Shown: positions 17,294 to 25,688 of the stretch, piece after piece
How positions within the stretch are numbered: the first letter of the stretch is position 1
Layout of the letters: each line of letters starts with the position of its first letter
Assembly (NCBI GenBank): GCA_016617495.1
Contig: WYCU01000002.1
Coordinates: forward strand, 415,769-479,768
Reading direction: 5' to 3'
Length of the DNA stretch: 64,000 nucleotides
Source: Azonexaceae bacterium s22
GTDB lineage: Bacteria; Pseudomonadota; Gammaproteobacteria; Burkholderiales; Rhodocyclaceae
Notes under the pieces: model-generated
Databases searched by the model: none
Seen by the model: the letters and a program-made list of their open reading frames with translations, nothing else
What the model was told of the DNA's origin: nothing
Made by a program: the position numbers and the translations under genes

Positions 17294-18052
17294 TCAGGGC
17301 TGCACGGGCAGGCGGCCCAGCGGGTCCTGGCGGTAGTAGTCGCGTAGCAGGGCGTAGAGGGCGGGGTAGTCGGCCTGCACCGCGTTCGGTAACTCGAAAA
17401 AATTTTCGGATAACACGGCGAAGAACTCGGCCGGCGATTCACTGGCATAGGGGTCAATGCGGGTTTCTTCGCCATCGTCCACGCGCCGGCAAAAATCCTC
17501 ATAAGCGGGAAGAAACACCGCATCCCAGGCTTCGGTCGTTAGCCCGGAATGCAGGGCAGGAATCCCGTCGGCGTCGCCGTTGAGCATGTCGAGCTTGTGG
17601 GCAAATTCGTGGATGACGACGTTGTATCCCTCGCCAGACATCTGGGCATCGGTCCACGACACGATCAGCGGACCACCCTCCCAGGCTTCGCCGGAAAGGA
17701 CATCCTCGAATTCATGGACGATGCCGTCTTCGTCCTCGATGCGGCGTTGGACGACGAATTCGTCCGGGTACACGACGATGCCGACCCAGCCGCGATATGC
17801 GGAAAGCCCCAGTTCCAGAATCGGCAGGCAGCCTTGGGCGGCGATGGCGACGCAGATTTCGTCGGTGAGCGTCAGCCCGCCGACGCCCGTAAATTGCTTT
17901 TCGGCAAGAAATTGCTCGGTGAGCATTTTGAGCCGTTTTTGATCGTCGACCGCGACAATTGCCAGAAACGGGTAGCGTTGCAGCGTCTGTTGCCAGAGCG
18001 GCTCGGGAATGGCTGTTTTGCGGCGGCTGCCCAGCCAGTCGAAAAGTCCCAT
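17294..18052 (-). CDS. mtfA: MtfA-like zinc peptidase
   Basis: A 252-residue member of the MtfA (Mlc titration factor A/YeeI) family, a cytoplasmic zinc-dependent peptidase. The zinc-binding helix HEFAHKLDMLNG is present, with the downstream glutamate in SPAEFFAVLSENFFE. The start ATG at 18052 overlaps the stop of the upstream EamA gene by one base (TAATG). Copy 4 of the interspersed element is read in frame as AIVAVDDQKRLKM (about residues 31-43), before the catalytic domain. No mlc or ptsG gene lies nearby. Confidence 0.88.
   Translation of the reverse strand: MGLFDWLGSRRKTAIPEPLWQQTLQRYPFLAIVAVDDQKRLKMLTEQFLAEKQFTGVGGLTLTDEICVAIAAQGCLPILELGLSAYRGWVGIVVYPDEFVVQRRIEDEDGIVHEFEDVLSGEAWEGGPLIVSWTDAQMSGEGYNVVIHEFAHKLDMLNGDADGIPALHSGLTTEAWDAVFLPAYEDFCRRVDDGEETRIDPYASESPAEFFAVLSENFFELPNAVQADYPALYALLRDYYRQDPLGRLPVQP
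17924..17960 (-). repeat. Interspersed element, copy 4 (inside mtfA)
   Basis: The core is exact in reverse orientation, with both A-tracts kept (as TTTT and GTTTTT on the plus strand). It is translated within MtfA. Confidence 0.85.
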
Positions 18053-18948
18053 TACTTCCTCATGGTCAGCCAGATACCCGTAAAGATCAGGGCAATCCCG
18101 GCGTAGTGGTAAGCCTTGGGAATTTCCGCCAGGAAGAGGGCGGAAAGCAAGGTGCCGAACACCGGCATCAGGTGGATGAACAGGCTGGCCCGGTTGGCGC
18201 CGACTTCCGCGACGCCGCGATTGTAGAAAATATAGCCGACAAAGCTGGGAAAAATGCCGACATAAGCCAGTGATGCCAAAGATGGCAGGCTCATGCGGAT
18301 GTGGCGGCCCTGAATCAGTTCCCAGGCGTAAGCGGGCGCGATGGCCAGCAGGCCAATCAGGGTGATCGAACCCAGCATCAGCATTGGGTGCACGCCGACC
18401 GGGCGCCAGGCGAGCCCAACGGTGTATACCGCCCAGACGAGTACGGCGCCGAGCATCCAGAGGTCGCCGCGATTGAGATCGAGATGCAGCAGGACGGAGA
18501 GTTCGCCGCGGGCGATGATGGTCACCGCACCGATCAGTGAAATACAGACGCCCAGCCCTTCGAGCGGACGCAGCCGTTTGCCGAGAAAGGCCCAGGAAAT
18601 GGCGATGGTGGCGACGGGGATGAAGGAGTTGAGCAGCACGGCGTTGGTCGCCGAGGTGTATTGCAGTGCGATGTAGGCAAAAGTGTTGTAACAGCCCACC
18701 CCAAGCACGCCCAGGACGACGATGGGCTTCCAGCCCTTGCGGATCAGCGGCCATTGCGTGCGCAGGTGCGGCAGGGCCAGCGGCAGCACGCAGGCAAAGG
18801 CAATTGCCCAGCGCCAGAAGGACAGGGCCAGCGGCGGAACTTCCCCGCGAATGCCGCGGCCGAGCACCATGTTGCCGGACCAGAAAAGCACGGTCAGCGT
18901 CAGCAGCAGATAGGGGTTGGTGAGGAAGGATGCGCGATTTTTAAGCAT
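18052..18948 (-). CDS. EamA/DMT-family transporter
   Basis: A 298-residue inner-membrane protein with about ten hydrophobic helices in two EamA repeats (about 10-140 and 155-295). Typical motifs are FWSGNMVLGR near the N-terminus, a TSATNAVLLNSFIPV loop at the end of repeat 1 and the matching GANRASLFIHLMPVFG in repeat 2. Such proteins export metabolites or amino acids; the substrate is unknown. It is the first gene of a unit with mtfA. Confidence 0.88.
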   Translation of the reverse strand: MLKNRASFLTNPYLLLTLTVLFWSGNMVLGRGIRGEVPPLALSFWRWAIAFACVLPLALPHLRTQWPLIRKGWKPIVVLGVLGVGCYNTFAYIALQYTSATNAVLLNSFIPVATIAISWAFLGKRLRPLEGLGVCISLIGAVTIIARGELSVLLHLDLNRGDLWMLGAVLVWAVYTVGLAWRPVGVHPMLMLGSITLIGLLAIAPAYAWELIQGRHIRMSLPSLASLAYVGIFPSFVGYIFYNRGVAEVGANRASLFIHLMPVFGTLLSALFLAEIPKAYHYAGIALIFTGIWLTMRK

Positions 18949-18989
18949 GGGGCGGATTATGCCTTAGCGGTAAGTCCCTGCTCAGACGG

Positions 18990-18995
18990 TATAAT
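18990..18995 (+). promoter_or_regulatory. Candidate -10 box of relA (possible leaderless start)
   Basis: Consensus TATAAT ends exactly 6 bases before the relA ATG at 19002, so +1 would be the start codon itself. The six bases between carry no Shine-Dalgarno sequence. No good -35 at 17 bp was found. Confidence 0.4.
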
Positions 18996-19001
18996 CCCTA
19001 C

Positions 19002-21224
19002 ATGGTTTCCGTTGTCCATTCCGTCGCCGCTCAAAGCGATTTTGAGCAGTTCTTCGCGGTGCTCTCCGAGGGGCTTGCTCCCGAGGACGTGGTCAAGCTG
19101 CGCGATGTCGTTGGCTACGCCTGGGAAATCTATGGCGACGACGTGCTCGGCAGCGGTGAGCGCATCTGGTCGCATGCCCTGGGCATGGCGGTCATTATTG
19201 CCGGGCTGAAACTCGATGCCGAGTCGCGCATGGCGGCACTGTTGTTCGCCGTGCCCGCCCATGAGGAGCATGGCGTTCCCCATATCGAAGAGCGTTTCGG
19301 CAAGCCGGTTGCGCAACTGGTAGGCGGTATCTCCCGGCTCAACCGCCTGCGTCCGATCACCAAGGGCTTTGTCGCCGCCAATGTGGATGGCGGCGAAGCC
19401 AATCCGGCCGAAATGAAAGCGCAGGTCGAAGTGCTGCGCAAGATGTTCCTGGCCATGGTCGAGGACATCCGCGTGGTCCTGCTGCGCCTGGCCAGCCGGA
19501 CACAAACCCTGCGTTTTTATGCGGCGCATCAGGACGACCTGCGCGTACAGGTCGCGCGTGAAACGCTGGAGCTGTATTCGCCATTGGCCAATCGCCTGGG
19601 CGTCTGGGAGCTGAAATGGGAGCTGGAAGATCTTTCCTTCCGCTACCTGCACCCGGAAACCTACAAGAAGATTGCCCGCATGCTGGACGAAAAGCGCAGC
19701 GAGCGGGAAGCCTTCATCGCCGATGCCGTGGCGCGTGTGCGCGCGGAACTGGCGGTGGCGGGCATCCATCGCGCGGAAGTTTACGGACGGCCCAAGCACA
19801 TCTACAGCATCTGGAACAAGATGCATAAGAAAGGTGTGGAATTCTCGGAGGTTTACGACATCCGGGCCTTGCGCATCATCGTCGACGACTTGAAGGATTG
19901 CTACACGGCACTGGGCATCGTGCATAACCTGTGGTCGCCGATTCCCAAGGAATTCGACGATTACATCTCCAATCCCAAAGGCAACTACTACCGCTCGCTG
20001 CACACGGCGGTGCGTTGCCCGGATGGTCGCAGTCTGGAAATCCAGATCCGCACCTGGGACATGCACAAGCATGCCGAACTGGGCGTGGCCGCGCACTGGC
20101 GCTACAAGGAAGGCAGCAAGCGGCCGGCGGAAGACGATTACGACGAGAAGATCGCCTGGCTGCGCCAACTGCTGACCTGGAAGGACGAAGTCGCCGACAG
20201 TTCGGACTGGATCAACCATTACAAGCAGGCGGCGCTCGACGAAACGATTTACGTGCTCACCCCGCAGGGCAAGGTGGTCGATTTGCCGCAAGGTTCGACG
20301 CCGGTCGATTTTGCCTATCGCGTGCATACCGATCTCGGTCATCGGTGCCGCGGGGCCAAGGTCAATGGGCAGCTGGTGCCGCTCAATACCTCGCTCGACA
20401 CCGGCCAGCGCGTCGAAATCGTCACCGCCAAAGTGGGCGGGCCGTCCCGCGATTGGCTGAACCCGGCACTCGGTTACATCCATACCAAGAGCGCGCGGGT
20501 CAAGGTACGCACCTGGTTCGCCAATCTGGCGCTGGAAGAAACACTGGCCGAAGGGCGTGCCATCGTCACCAAGGAATTGCAGCGTCTGGGCCAGACCAAT
20601 GCCAATCTCGACGAGCTGGCGCACAAACTCGGTTTCTCGCGGGCCGACGATCTCTACATTGCCAGCGCACGCGGCGAGCTCAATCTGCGGCAGTTCCAGC
20701 TTGCTGCGCGCGGCGGTGATCTGCTCGCGGAAACCCAATTGCCGGATACCGTCACGGCGCGCCCGAGCAAGCCGGTCGAGGGCAATCAGGGCATCCTCAT
20801 CGTCGGCGTGGACAAGCTGCTGACGCAACTCGCCCGTTGCTGCAAACCGGCGCCGCCGGATGAAATCCAGGGCTTCATTACCCGCGGCAAGGGTATTTCC
20901 ATTCACCGGATGGATTGCCCGAATTTCGCCAATCTCGCTGCACTGCATCCCGAACGGGTCATCGAAACCGATTGGGGCATCCAGACGACGGGCGTGTTCC
21001 CGGCGGACATCATCGTCGATGCCCATGATCGCCAAGGCCTGCTGCGCGACATTTCGGAAATTTTCACCCGTGAAAAACTCAATGTCGTCGGCGTGAATAC
21101 CCAGTCGAAACAAGGCAAGGCGCACATGAGTTTTACGGTGGAAATCACCAACTTGCAGCAACTCCAGCGCACGCTCTCGCTGATTCACGAAGTTGAAGGC
21201 GTGGTTGGCGTTCGCCGGGCCTGA
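19002..21224 (+). CDS. relA: GTP pyrophosphokinase RelA
   Basis: Stringent-response (p)ppGpp synthetase, 740 residues. The N-terminal HD hydrolase domain has lost its metal ligands: the segment reads LLFAVPAHEEHG instead of carrying an HD pair, as in RelA rather than SpoT. The synthetase domain (about 225-370) has GRPKHIYSIWNKM, VYDIRALRIIV, NPKGNYYRSLHTAV and EIQIRT. TGS (VLTPQGKVVDLP), zinc-finger (ARCCKPAP..IHRMDCPN) and ACT domains follow. It lacks a clear ribosome-binding site. It is followed by a copy of the repeat and a small membrane gene. Confidence 0.95.
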   Translation: MVSVVHSVAAQSDFEQFFAVLSEGLAPEDVVKLRDVVGYAWEIYGDDVLGSGERIWSHALGMAVIIAGLKLDAESRMAALLFAVPAHEEHGVPHIEERFGKPVAQLVGGISRLNRLRPITKGFVAANVDGGEANPAEMKAQVEVLRKMFLAMVEDIRVVLLRLASRTQTLRFYAAHQDDLRVQVARETLELYSPLANRLGVWELKWELEDLSFRYLHPETYKKIARMLDEKRSEREAFIADAVARVRAELAVAGIHRAEVYGRPKHIYSIWNKMHKKGVEFSEVYDIRALRIIVDDLKDCYTALGIVHNLWSPIPKEFDDYISNPKGNYYRSLHTAVRCPDGRSLEIQIRTWDMHKHAELGVAAHWRYKEGSKRPAEDDYDEKIAWLRQLLTWKDEVADSSDWINHYKQAALDETIYVLTPQGKVVDLPQGSTPVDFAYRVHTDLGHRCRGAKVNGQLVPLNTSLDTGQRVEIVTAKVGGPSRDWLNPALGYIHTKSARVKVRTWFANLALEETLAEGRAIVTKELQRLGQTNANLDELAHKLGFSRADDLYIASARGELNLRQFQLAARGGDLLAETQLPDTVTARPSKPVEGNQGILIVGVDKLLTQLARCCKPAPPDEIQGFITRGKGISIHRMDCPNFANLAALHPERVIETDWGIQTTGVFPADIIVDAHDRQGLLRDISEIFTREKLNVVGVNTQSKQGKAHMSFTVEITNLQQLQRTLSLIHEVEGVVGVRRA

Positions 21225-21231
21225 GTGAAAG

Positions 21232-21267
21232 ATTGTCGCGGTCGACCACCAAAAACAGGGGAAAACG
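21232..21267 (+). repeat. Interspersed element, copy 5
   Basis: Exact core starting 8 bases after the relA stop. AAAAACAGGGGAAAACG runs directly into the ATG of the next gene, so its AGGGGA serves as Shine-Dalgarno sequence. Confidence 0.9.
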
Positions 21268-21450
21268 ATGAAGGGCAATTTCATATCCATCGCACTCATC
21301 GTCATCGGTGCGATTGCGCTGGCGGTGAATCTCGATCTCATCGAGTTCGATCTCGTGGCGCTGATCCGGAAATGGTGGCCATTGGCCCTTATCGCACTCG
21401 GTCTGGCCCTCTACATGACGCCGGACGGCAACCGGCGCGGCGGGAAATAA
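21268..21450 (+). CDS. Small two-helix membrane protein, LiaF/DUF5668-like
   Basis: A 60-residue protein with two hydrophobic segments (about 6-22 and 35-51) separated by a charged loop with RKWWPLALIALGLALY. The KWWPL motif is typical of the LiaI/LiaF-like transmembrane region (DUF5668). The Shine-Dalgarno sequence is supplied by copy 5 of the repeat, and copy 6 lies just after the stop in the opposite orientation, so the gene is bracketed by an inverted pair. Function unknown. Confidence 0.7.
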   Translation: MKGNFISIALIVIGAIALAVNLDLIEFDLVALIRKWWPLALIALGLALYMTPDGNRRGGK

Positions 21451-21466
21451 GAGGCGTTTTCCCCTT

Positions 21467-21503
21467 CGTTTTTGCATTGTTTTCGCGGTCTACCGCGACA
21501 ATT
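21467..21503 (-). repeat. Interspersed element, copy 6
   Basis: Reverse orientation, core with one change (GTAGAC for GTCGAC), 17 bases after the small membrane gene. CGCGGT and ACCGCG form a short palindrome here. Confidence 0.85.
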
Positions 21504-21711
21504 GCTTCGTTGAGATAAGCACAGGGTTGCCGGGGACGCACCGAGAAATATTTCACGGTACGTCGAAAATTGTCCGGGTGCCGCTGGTCGTCCGAAAGTT
21601 GCTGCGCATCCCCTCGGATATACTCGCTAGCTTATAAACCAAAAGCATTTTTTGCTTTACCCATTGGTTTCACCAGCAATAAAACAAGCCCCGAAGGGCA
21701 GCAGGGAGTAA

Positions 21712-23484
21712 ATGGTGTTACGGGTATTCAAGTCATCCGCGTGGGGCGGGGGACAAGTCGCGTCCGATGTCCGCGGCGGAAAACAGTTCGCGACAGGCGG
21801 GTCGAATCTTCGCGCGGGTCTGGCCGGATTGTGGCTGTTGCTCGGGGTGCAGATGTTTGCCCATGCGCACGATGCAGTGACCGTGCAACTCAAATGGCGT
21901 CACCAGTTTCAGTTTGCGGGCTATTACGCCGCTCTGGAAAAAGGGTTTTATCGGGATGCCGGGCTCGATGTCACGCTGGTGGAAGGCTCGCCGCGTTCCG
22001 ATACGATTGAGGAGGTCGTCAGCGGTCGATCCCAGTATGGCATTGCAGCCAGCGATCTGCTGCTTGCCCGGTCGCGAGCAGAAGTCGTTGCCCTGGCGGC
22101 CATATTCCAGCATTCCCCTTTTATCCTGCTCGGCGATGCGCGGCGCGTGGCCAATCTTCATGAGTTGGCCGGCCAGAAGGTGATGGTGGAGCCGCATGCC
22201 GAAGAGCTGTATGCCTATTTGCGCAGTGAAATGTTGCCGGCTGAAAAGCTGATCATCCTGCCGCATACCCAGAATCCTCAAGATATTCTCGATGGCCATG
22301 TCGTGGCGATGTCTTCATACTCGACGACCGCACCCTATTGGTTGCGCCTGGCCGGTGTACCGACCATCGAGTTTTCGCCTCGCGCCGGCGGCATCGATTT
22401 CTATGGCGACGTGTTGTTCACCCTTGAGGATGAAGTTCGAAATCATCCTGAACGGGTGAAGGCCTTCCGCGAGGCGACGCTGAAGGGCTGGGTCTATGCC
22501 ATGCGCCACCAAGACGAGATCATCGCTCTCATTCTGGCCAAGTACAACACGCAAAATATCGATCGTGGCTTTCTTCAGTTTGAAGCGCACCGTATCGGGC
22601 AGCTCATGCAGACCGATCTGGTGGAAATCGGACACATGAATCCCGGGCGCTGGCAGCACATTGCCCAGACTTACGCCAGCTTGGGCATGAAATCCGATGA
22701 CGACGTGCCTGCCGGCTTTCTTTATGACGATCGTCCTGAGCCGGTTCCGCCGTGGGTGTATCGCGGCGGTGCAATGGTTGTCTTGCTGGCGATGATTTTT
22801 TCCTGGCTGGCGCGGCGTAATGTGATCCTGAACCGCAAGCTGCGCTGTGAAGTGGCGGCGCACGTGGAGGCCAACCGGCAGCTTGCGGAAAAGGTCCGGG
22901 AAAATCAGGAATTGCAGGATCAACTTCGCGATCAGGCTGTGCGCGACCCGTTGACCGGCCTGCATAATCGTCGTTATCTCGATGAAACCCTGCCGCGGGA
23001 ATTGGCACGAGCCCGACGCGATCGCTATCCGCTGGCCGTGGTGGTGGTCGATCTGGATCATTTCAAGCAGATCAATGACCGGTACGGGCATTCATCCGGC
23101 GATGCGGTGCTCTGCGTGCTGGCTGCCATTCTTCGCGAGGGCACCCGATTGGGCGATATCGTCTGCCGTCACGGCGGCGAAGAGTTCGTGGTGGTGCTGC
23201 CGGGGATGACCCTGCAGGATGCCGCCCGCCGCGCCGACGAATGGCGGGCCGAGTTGGCGCATACGCCGGTTCATCATCATCACCTCGACATTGCTGTCAC
23301 GTTGTCTGCCGGCGTGGCGGCTTACCCCACGCACGGTAGCGCGATGGATGCCCTGATTGATTACGCCGACGATGCCCTTTATCGCGCCAAACAGTCAGGT
23401 CGGAACCGGGTGATGTGTTATGAGCCTGGGCACGCCAGCCGTCCCGCACTGACGCTGGTGACTGCCGACGGACCTGCGGCTTAG
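21712..23484 (+). CDS. Membrane diguanylate cyclase with THI5-like periplasmic sensor
   Basis: A 590-residue protein. A hydrophobic anchor (about residues 36-52) is followed by an NMT1/THI5-like solute-binding domain (about 55-330) starting VTVQLKWRHQFQFAGYYAALEKGFY, a second membrane helix (about 347-367), a short coiled linker and a GGDEF domain (about 410-570). The active site is GGEEF, and an RLGD five residues upstream is an intact inhibitory I-site. It should therefore make cyclic-di-GMP under product inhibition, controlled by a periplasmic pyrimidine- or sulfonate-like ligand (inferred from the domain). ATG at 21712 after GGGAG. Monocistronic. Confidence 0.88.
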   Translation: MVLRVFKSSAWGGGQVASDVRGGKQFATGGSNLRAGLAGLWLLLGVQMFAHAHDAVTVQLKWRHQFQFAGYYAALEKGFYRDAGLDVTLVEGSPRSDTIEEVVSGRSQYGIAASDLLLARSRAEVVALAAIFQHSPFILLGDARRVANLHELAGQKVMVEPHAEELYAYLRSEMLPAEKLIILPHTQNPQDILDGHVVAMSSYSTTAPYWLRLAGVPTIEFSPRAGGIDFYGDVLFTLEDEVRNHPERVKAFREATLKGWVYAMRHQDEIIALILAKYNTQNIDRGFLQFEAHRIGQLMQTDLVEIGHMNPGRWQHIAQTYASLGMKSDDDVPAGFLYDDRPEPVPPWVYRGGAMVVLLAMIFSWLARRNVILNRKLRCEVAAHVEANRQLAEKVRENQELQDQLRDQAVRDPLTGLHNRRYLDETLPRELARARRDRYPLAVVVVDLDHFKQINDRYGHSSGDAVLCVLAAILREGTRLGDIVCRHGGEEFVVVLPGMTLQDAARRADEWRAELAHTPVHHHHLDIAVTLSAGVAAYPTHGSAMDALIDYADDALYRAKQSGRNRVMCYEPGHASRPALTLVTADGPAA

Positions 23485-23519
23485 GACCATCCGCGGATTT
23501 TCTGTCCCGAATCCCGATA

Positions 23520-25601
23520 CTAGCCGCCGCCCAGCGTCAGCATCAGTTCGCCCTGAGCGCTATGCGGCTTGGCCCGCGTGGGCTTGCGGCGATGGTAAAC
23601 GCCTTGCCCATTCATTTCCCAGCTTTGCAGATTGTCGGCCAGATAGAACTTCAGGCCTTCGGTGATGACCCGCTTCTTCAACTTGGGATCCAGTATGGGG
23701 AAGGCCAACTCGATCCGACGGAAGAAGTTGCGCTCCATCCAGTCAGCGCTGGAGAGGTAGACCGTTTCCTTGCCGCCATCGTAAAAATAGAACACGCGAT
23801 GATGTTCGAGAAACCGCCCGATGATGGAGCGTACGCGGATATTTTCTGAAAGTCCGGGCACCCCGGGGCGCAAGGCACAGACGCCCCGCACGATCAATTC
23901 GATGCTGACTCCCGCCTGCGAGGCTTCGTAGAGCGCGTTGATCGTTTCCGGTTCGAGCAGCGAATTCATCTTGGCGACGATCATCGCCTTGCCTCCAGCC
24001 CGTGCTGTGGCCGCTTCGGCCTGAATGGCAGCGACGACGTTGGGTTGAAGCGTGAAGGGCGCCTGCCAGAGATGCTTGAGGGTACGCGCCTTGCCGAGGC
24101 CGGTCAGTTGCTTGAACACTTCGGCGACGTCGTGCGTGATTTCCTCATTGGCCGTCATCAGCCCGAAATCGGAGTACAGGCGGGCCGTGCGCGGATGATA
24201 GTTGCCAGTGCCCAGATGCGCGTAGCGCTTGAGGAGGCCCTCTTCGCGGCGCACGATGAGCAGCGCCTTGGCATGCACCTTGTAGCCCACCACGCCGTAC
24301 ACGACGTGGGCGCCGACCTCTTCGAGCTTGGTGGCCCAGCCGATGTTGGCCTCTTCGTCAAAACGCGCCATCAATTCGACGACGACTGTCACTTCCTTGC
24401 CATTCTGGGCGGCGCGGATCAGCGACTGCATCAGGACCGAATCGGTACCGGTCCGGTAAACCGTCATCTTGATCGCCACGACCTGCGGATCGGCCGCCGC
24501 CTGATTGAGCAGTTCGATGACTGGCGCAAAGGACTGGTAAGGATGATGCAGCAGGACGTCGCCCTTGCGGATGGTGTCAAAAATGCTGGCGCCCTTGCCG
24601 ACGGCCTTGGGCAAACCGGGTGCAAAGGCGGAAAACTTGAGTTCGGGTAGATCGACTGAATCCGGGATCTGCATCAGGCGGACCAGATTGACCGGCCCTT
24701 CGACGCGGTACAGATCGGCCTGCCCAAGGCCGAATTGTTCAAGCAGGAATTCGGTCATCGAGGCCGAGCAGTTCTCGGCGACTTCCAGACGCACCGCATC
24801 GCCAAAATGGCGGTGCGGCAGTTCGCCCTGCAATTTGGTGCGCAGGTTGGTGACTTCTTCCTCATCCACAAACAGGTCCGAATTGCGGGTGACCCGGAAC
24901 TGGTAGCAGCCGAGCACCGTCATGCCGGTAAACAGTTCACCGACGAATTCATGCAGGATGGAAGAGAGAAAAACGAAGCCGTATTCCATGCCCGAGAGTT
25001 CTTCCGGCAGTCGGATGACGCGGGGGAGTACGCGCGGTGCCTGCACGATGGCGGCGTTGGAGCTGCGCCCGAAGGCATCCTTGCCTTCCAGTTCGACGGC
25101 AAAATTGAGGCTCTTGTTGAGTACGCGCGGGAAGGGGTGCGAGGGGTCGAGCCCGATGGGGGTCAGCACCGGCACCATCTCGCGCAGGAAGTAATCGCGA
25201 ATCCATTCGCGCTGTGCTTCCGTCCATTGCGTGCGGCGCAGGAAAACGATGCCCTGCGCGGCCATTGCGGGGAGGATGATGTCGTTCAGGTGGCGGTACT
25301 GTTCGGTGACGATGGCATGCGCTTCGGCGGCCACGAGGCGGAAGGTTTCCGTCGCCGTCTTGCCGTCGGTCGTGACTACCGCCGAGCGGGCACGCAATTG
25401 CTCCTTGAGCCCGGCCATACGGATCTCGAAGAATTCATCGAGGTTGCTGGAGACGATGCACAAGAAACGCAGACGTTCCAGCAAGGGCATCCGGTCGTCC
25501 TGCGCCTGGGCCAGCACGCGCCGATTGAAGGCCAAAAGGCCCAATTCGCGGTTCAGGTAGTTTTCCGCCGGAAATCGCGGCATGGCGTGGGCTCGCGTCA
25601 T
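23520..25601 (-). CDS. ppk1: Polyphosphate kinase 1
   Basis: Reversible transfer of ATP gamma-phosphate to polyphosphate, at the membrane face. The 693-residue length is usual for PPK1. It starts YLNRELGLLAFNRRVL, has the phospho-acceptor histidine in GYKVHAKALLI, HLGTGNYHPRTARLYSDFG, and the second essential histidine in RFLEHHRVFYF, followed by VYLSSADWMERN. The ATG at 25601 follows AAGGAG; an internal ATG at 25583 is a less likely start. No ppx gene is adjacent. Confidence 0.95.
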   Translation of the reverse strand: MTRAHAMPRFPAENYLNRELGLLAFNRRVLAQAQDDRMPLLERLRFLCIVSSNLDEFFEIRMAGLKEQLRARSAVVTTDGKTATETFRLVAAEAHAIVTEQYRHLNDIILPAMAAQGIVFLRRTQWTEAQREWIRDYFLREMVPVLTPIGLDPSHPFPRVLNKSLNFAVELEGKDAFGRSSNAAIVQAPRVLPRVIRLPEELSGMEYGFVFLSSILHEFVGELFTGMTVLGCYQFRVTRNSDLFVDEEEVTNLRTKLQGELPHRHFGDAVRLEVAENCSASMTEFLLEQFGLGQADLYRVEGPVNLVRLMQIPDSVDLPELKFSAFAPGLPKAVGKGASIFDTIRKGDVLLHHPYQSFAPVIELLNQAAADPQVVAIKMTVYRTGTDSVLMQSLIRAAQNGKEVTVVVELMARFDEEANIGWATKLEEVGAHVVYGVVGYKVHAKALLIVRREEGLLKRYAHLGTGNYHPRTARLYSDFGLMTANEEITHDVAEVFKQLTGLGKARTLKHLWQAPFTLQPNVVAAIQAEAATARAGGKAMIVAKMNSLLEPETINALYEASQAGVSIELIVRGVCALRPGVPGLSENIRVRSIIGRFLEHHRVFYFYDGGKETVYLSSADWMERNFFRRIELAFPILDPKLKKRVITEGLKFYLADNLQSWEMNGQGVYHRRKPTRAKPHSAQGELMLTLGGG

Positions 25602-25688
25602 CGAATGTCTCCTTCTTTTCTTGAAGTATACGCGTCAAGCCCATCATTTTGTTGCATTTGTATTGCCGGATTGTGACAACCCTGCCGC

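Noticed and set aside
18052-18754. Long frame continuing mtfA upstream as one 486-residue protein
   Set aside because: The upstream part is out of frame with and overlaps the EamA transporter; MtfA starts at 18052 by TAATG coupling and family length.
18957-21341. A 794-codon open frame opposite relA
   Set aside because: It is the GC-rich antisense shadow of relA, which has complete domain motifs; its translation shows no recognisable domain.
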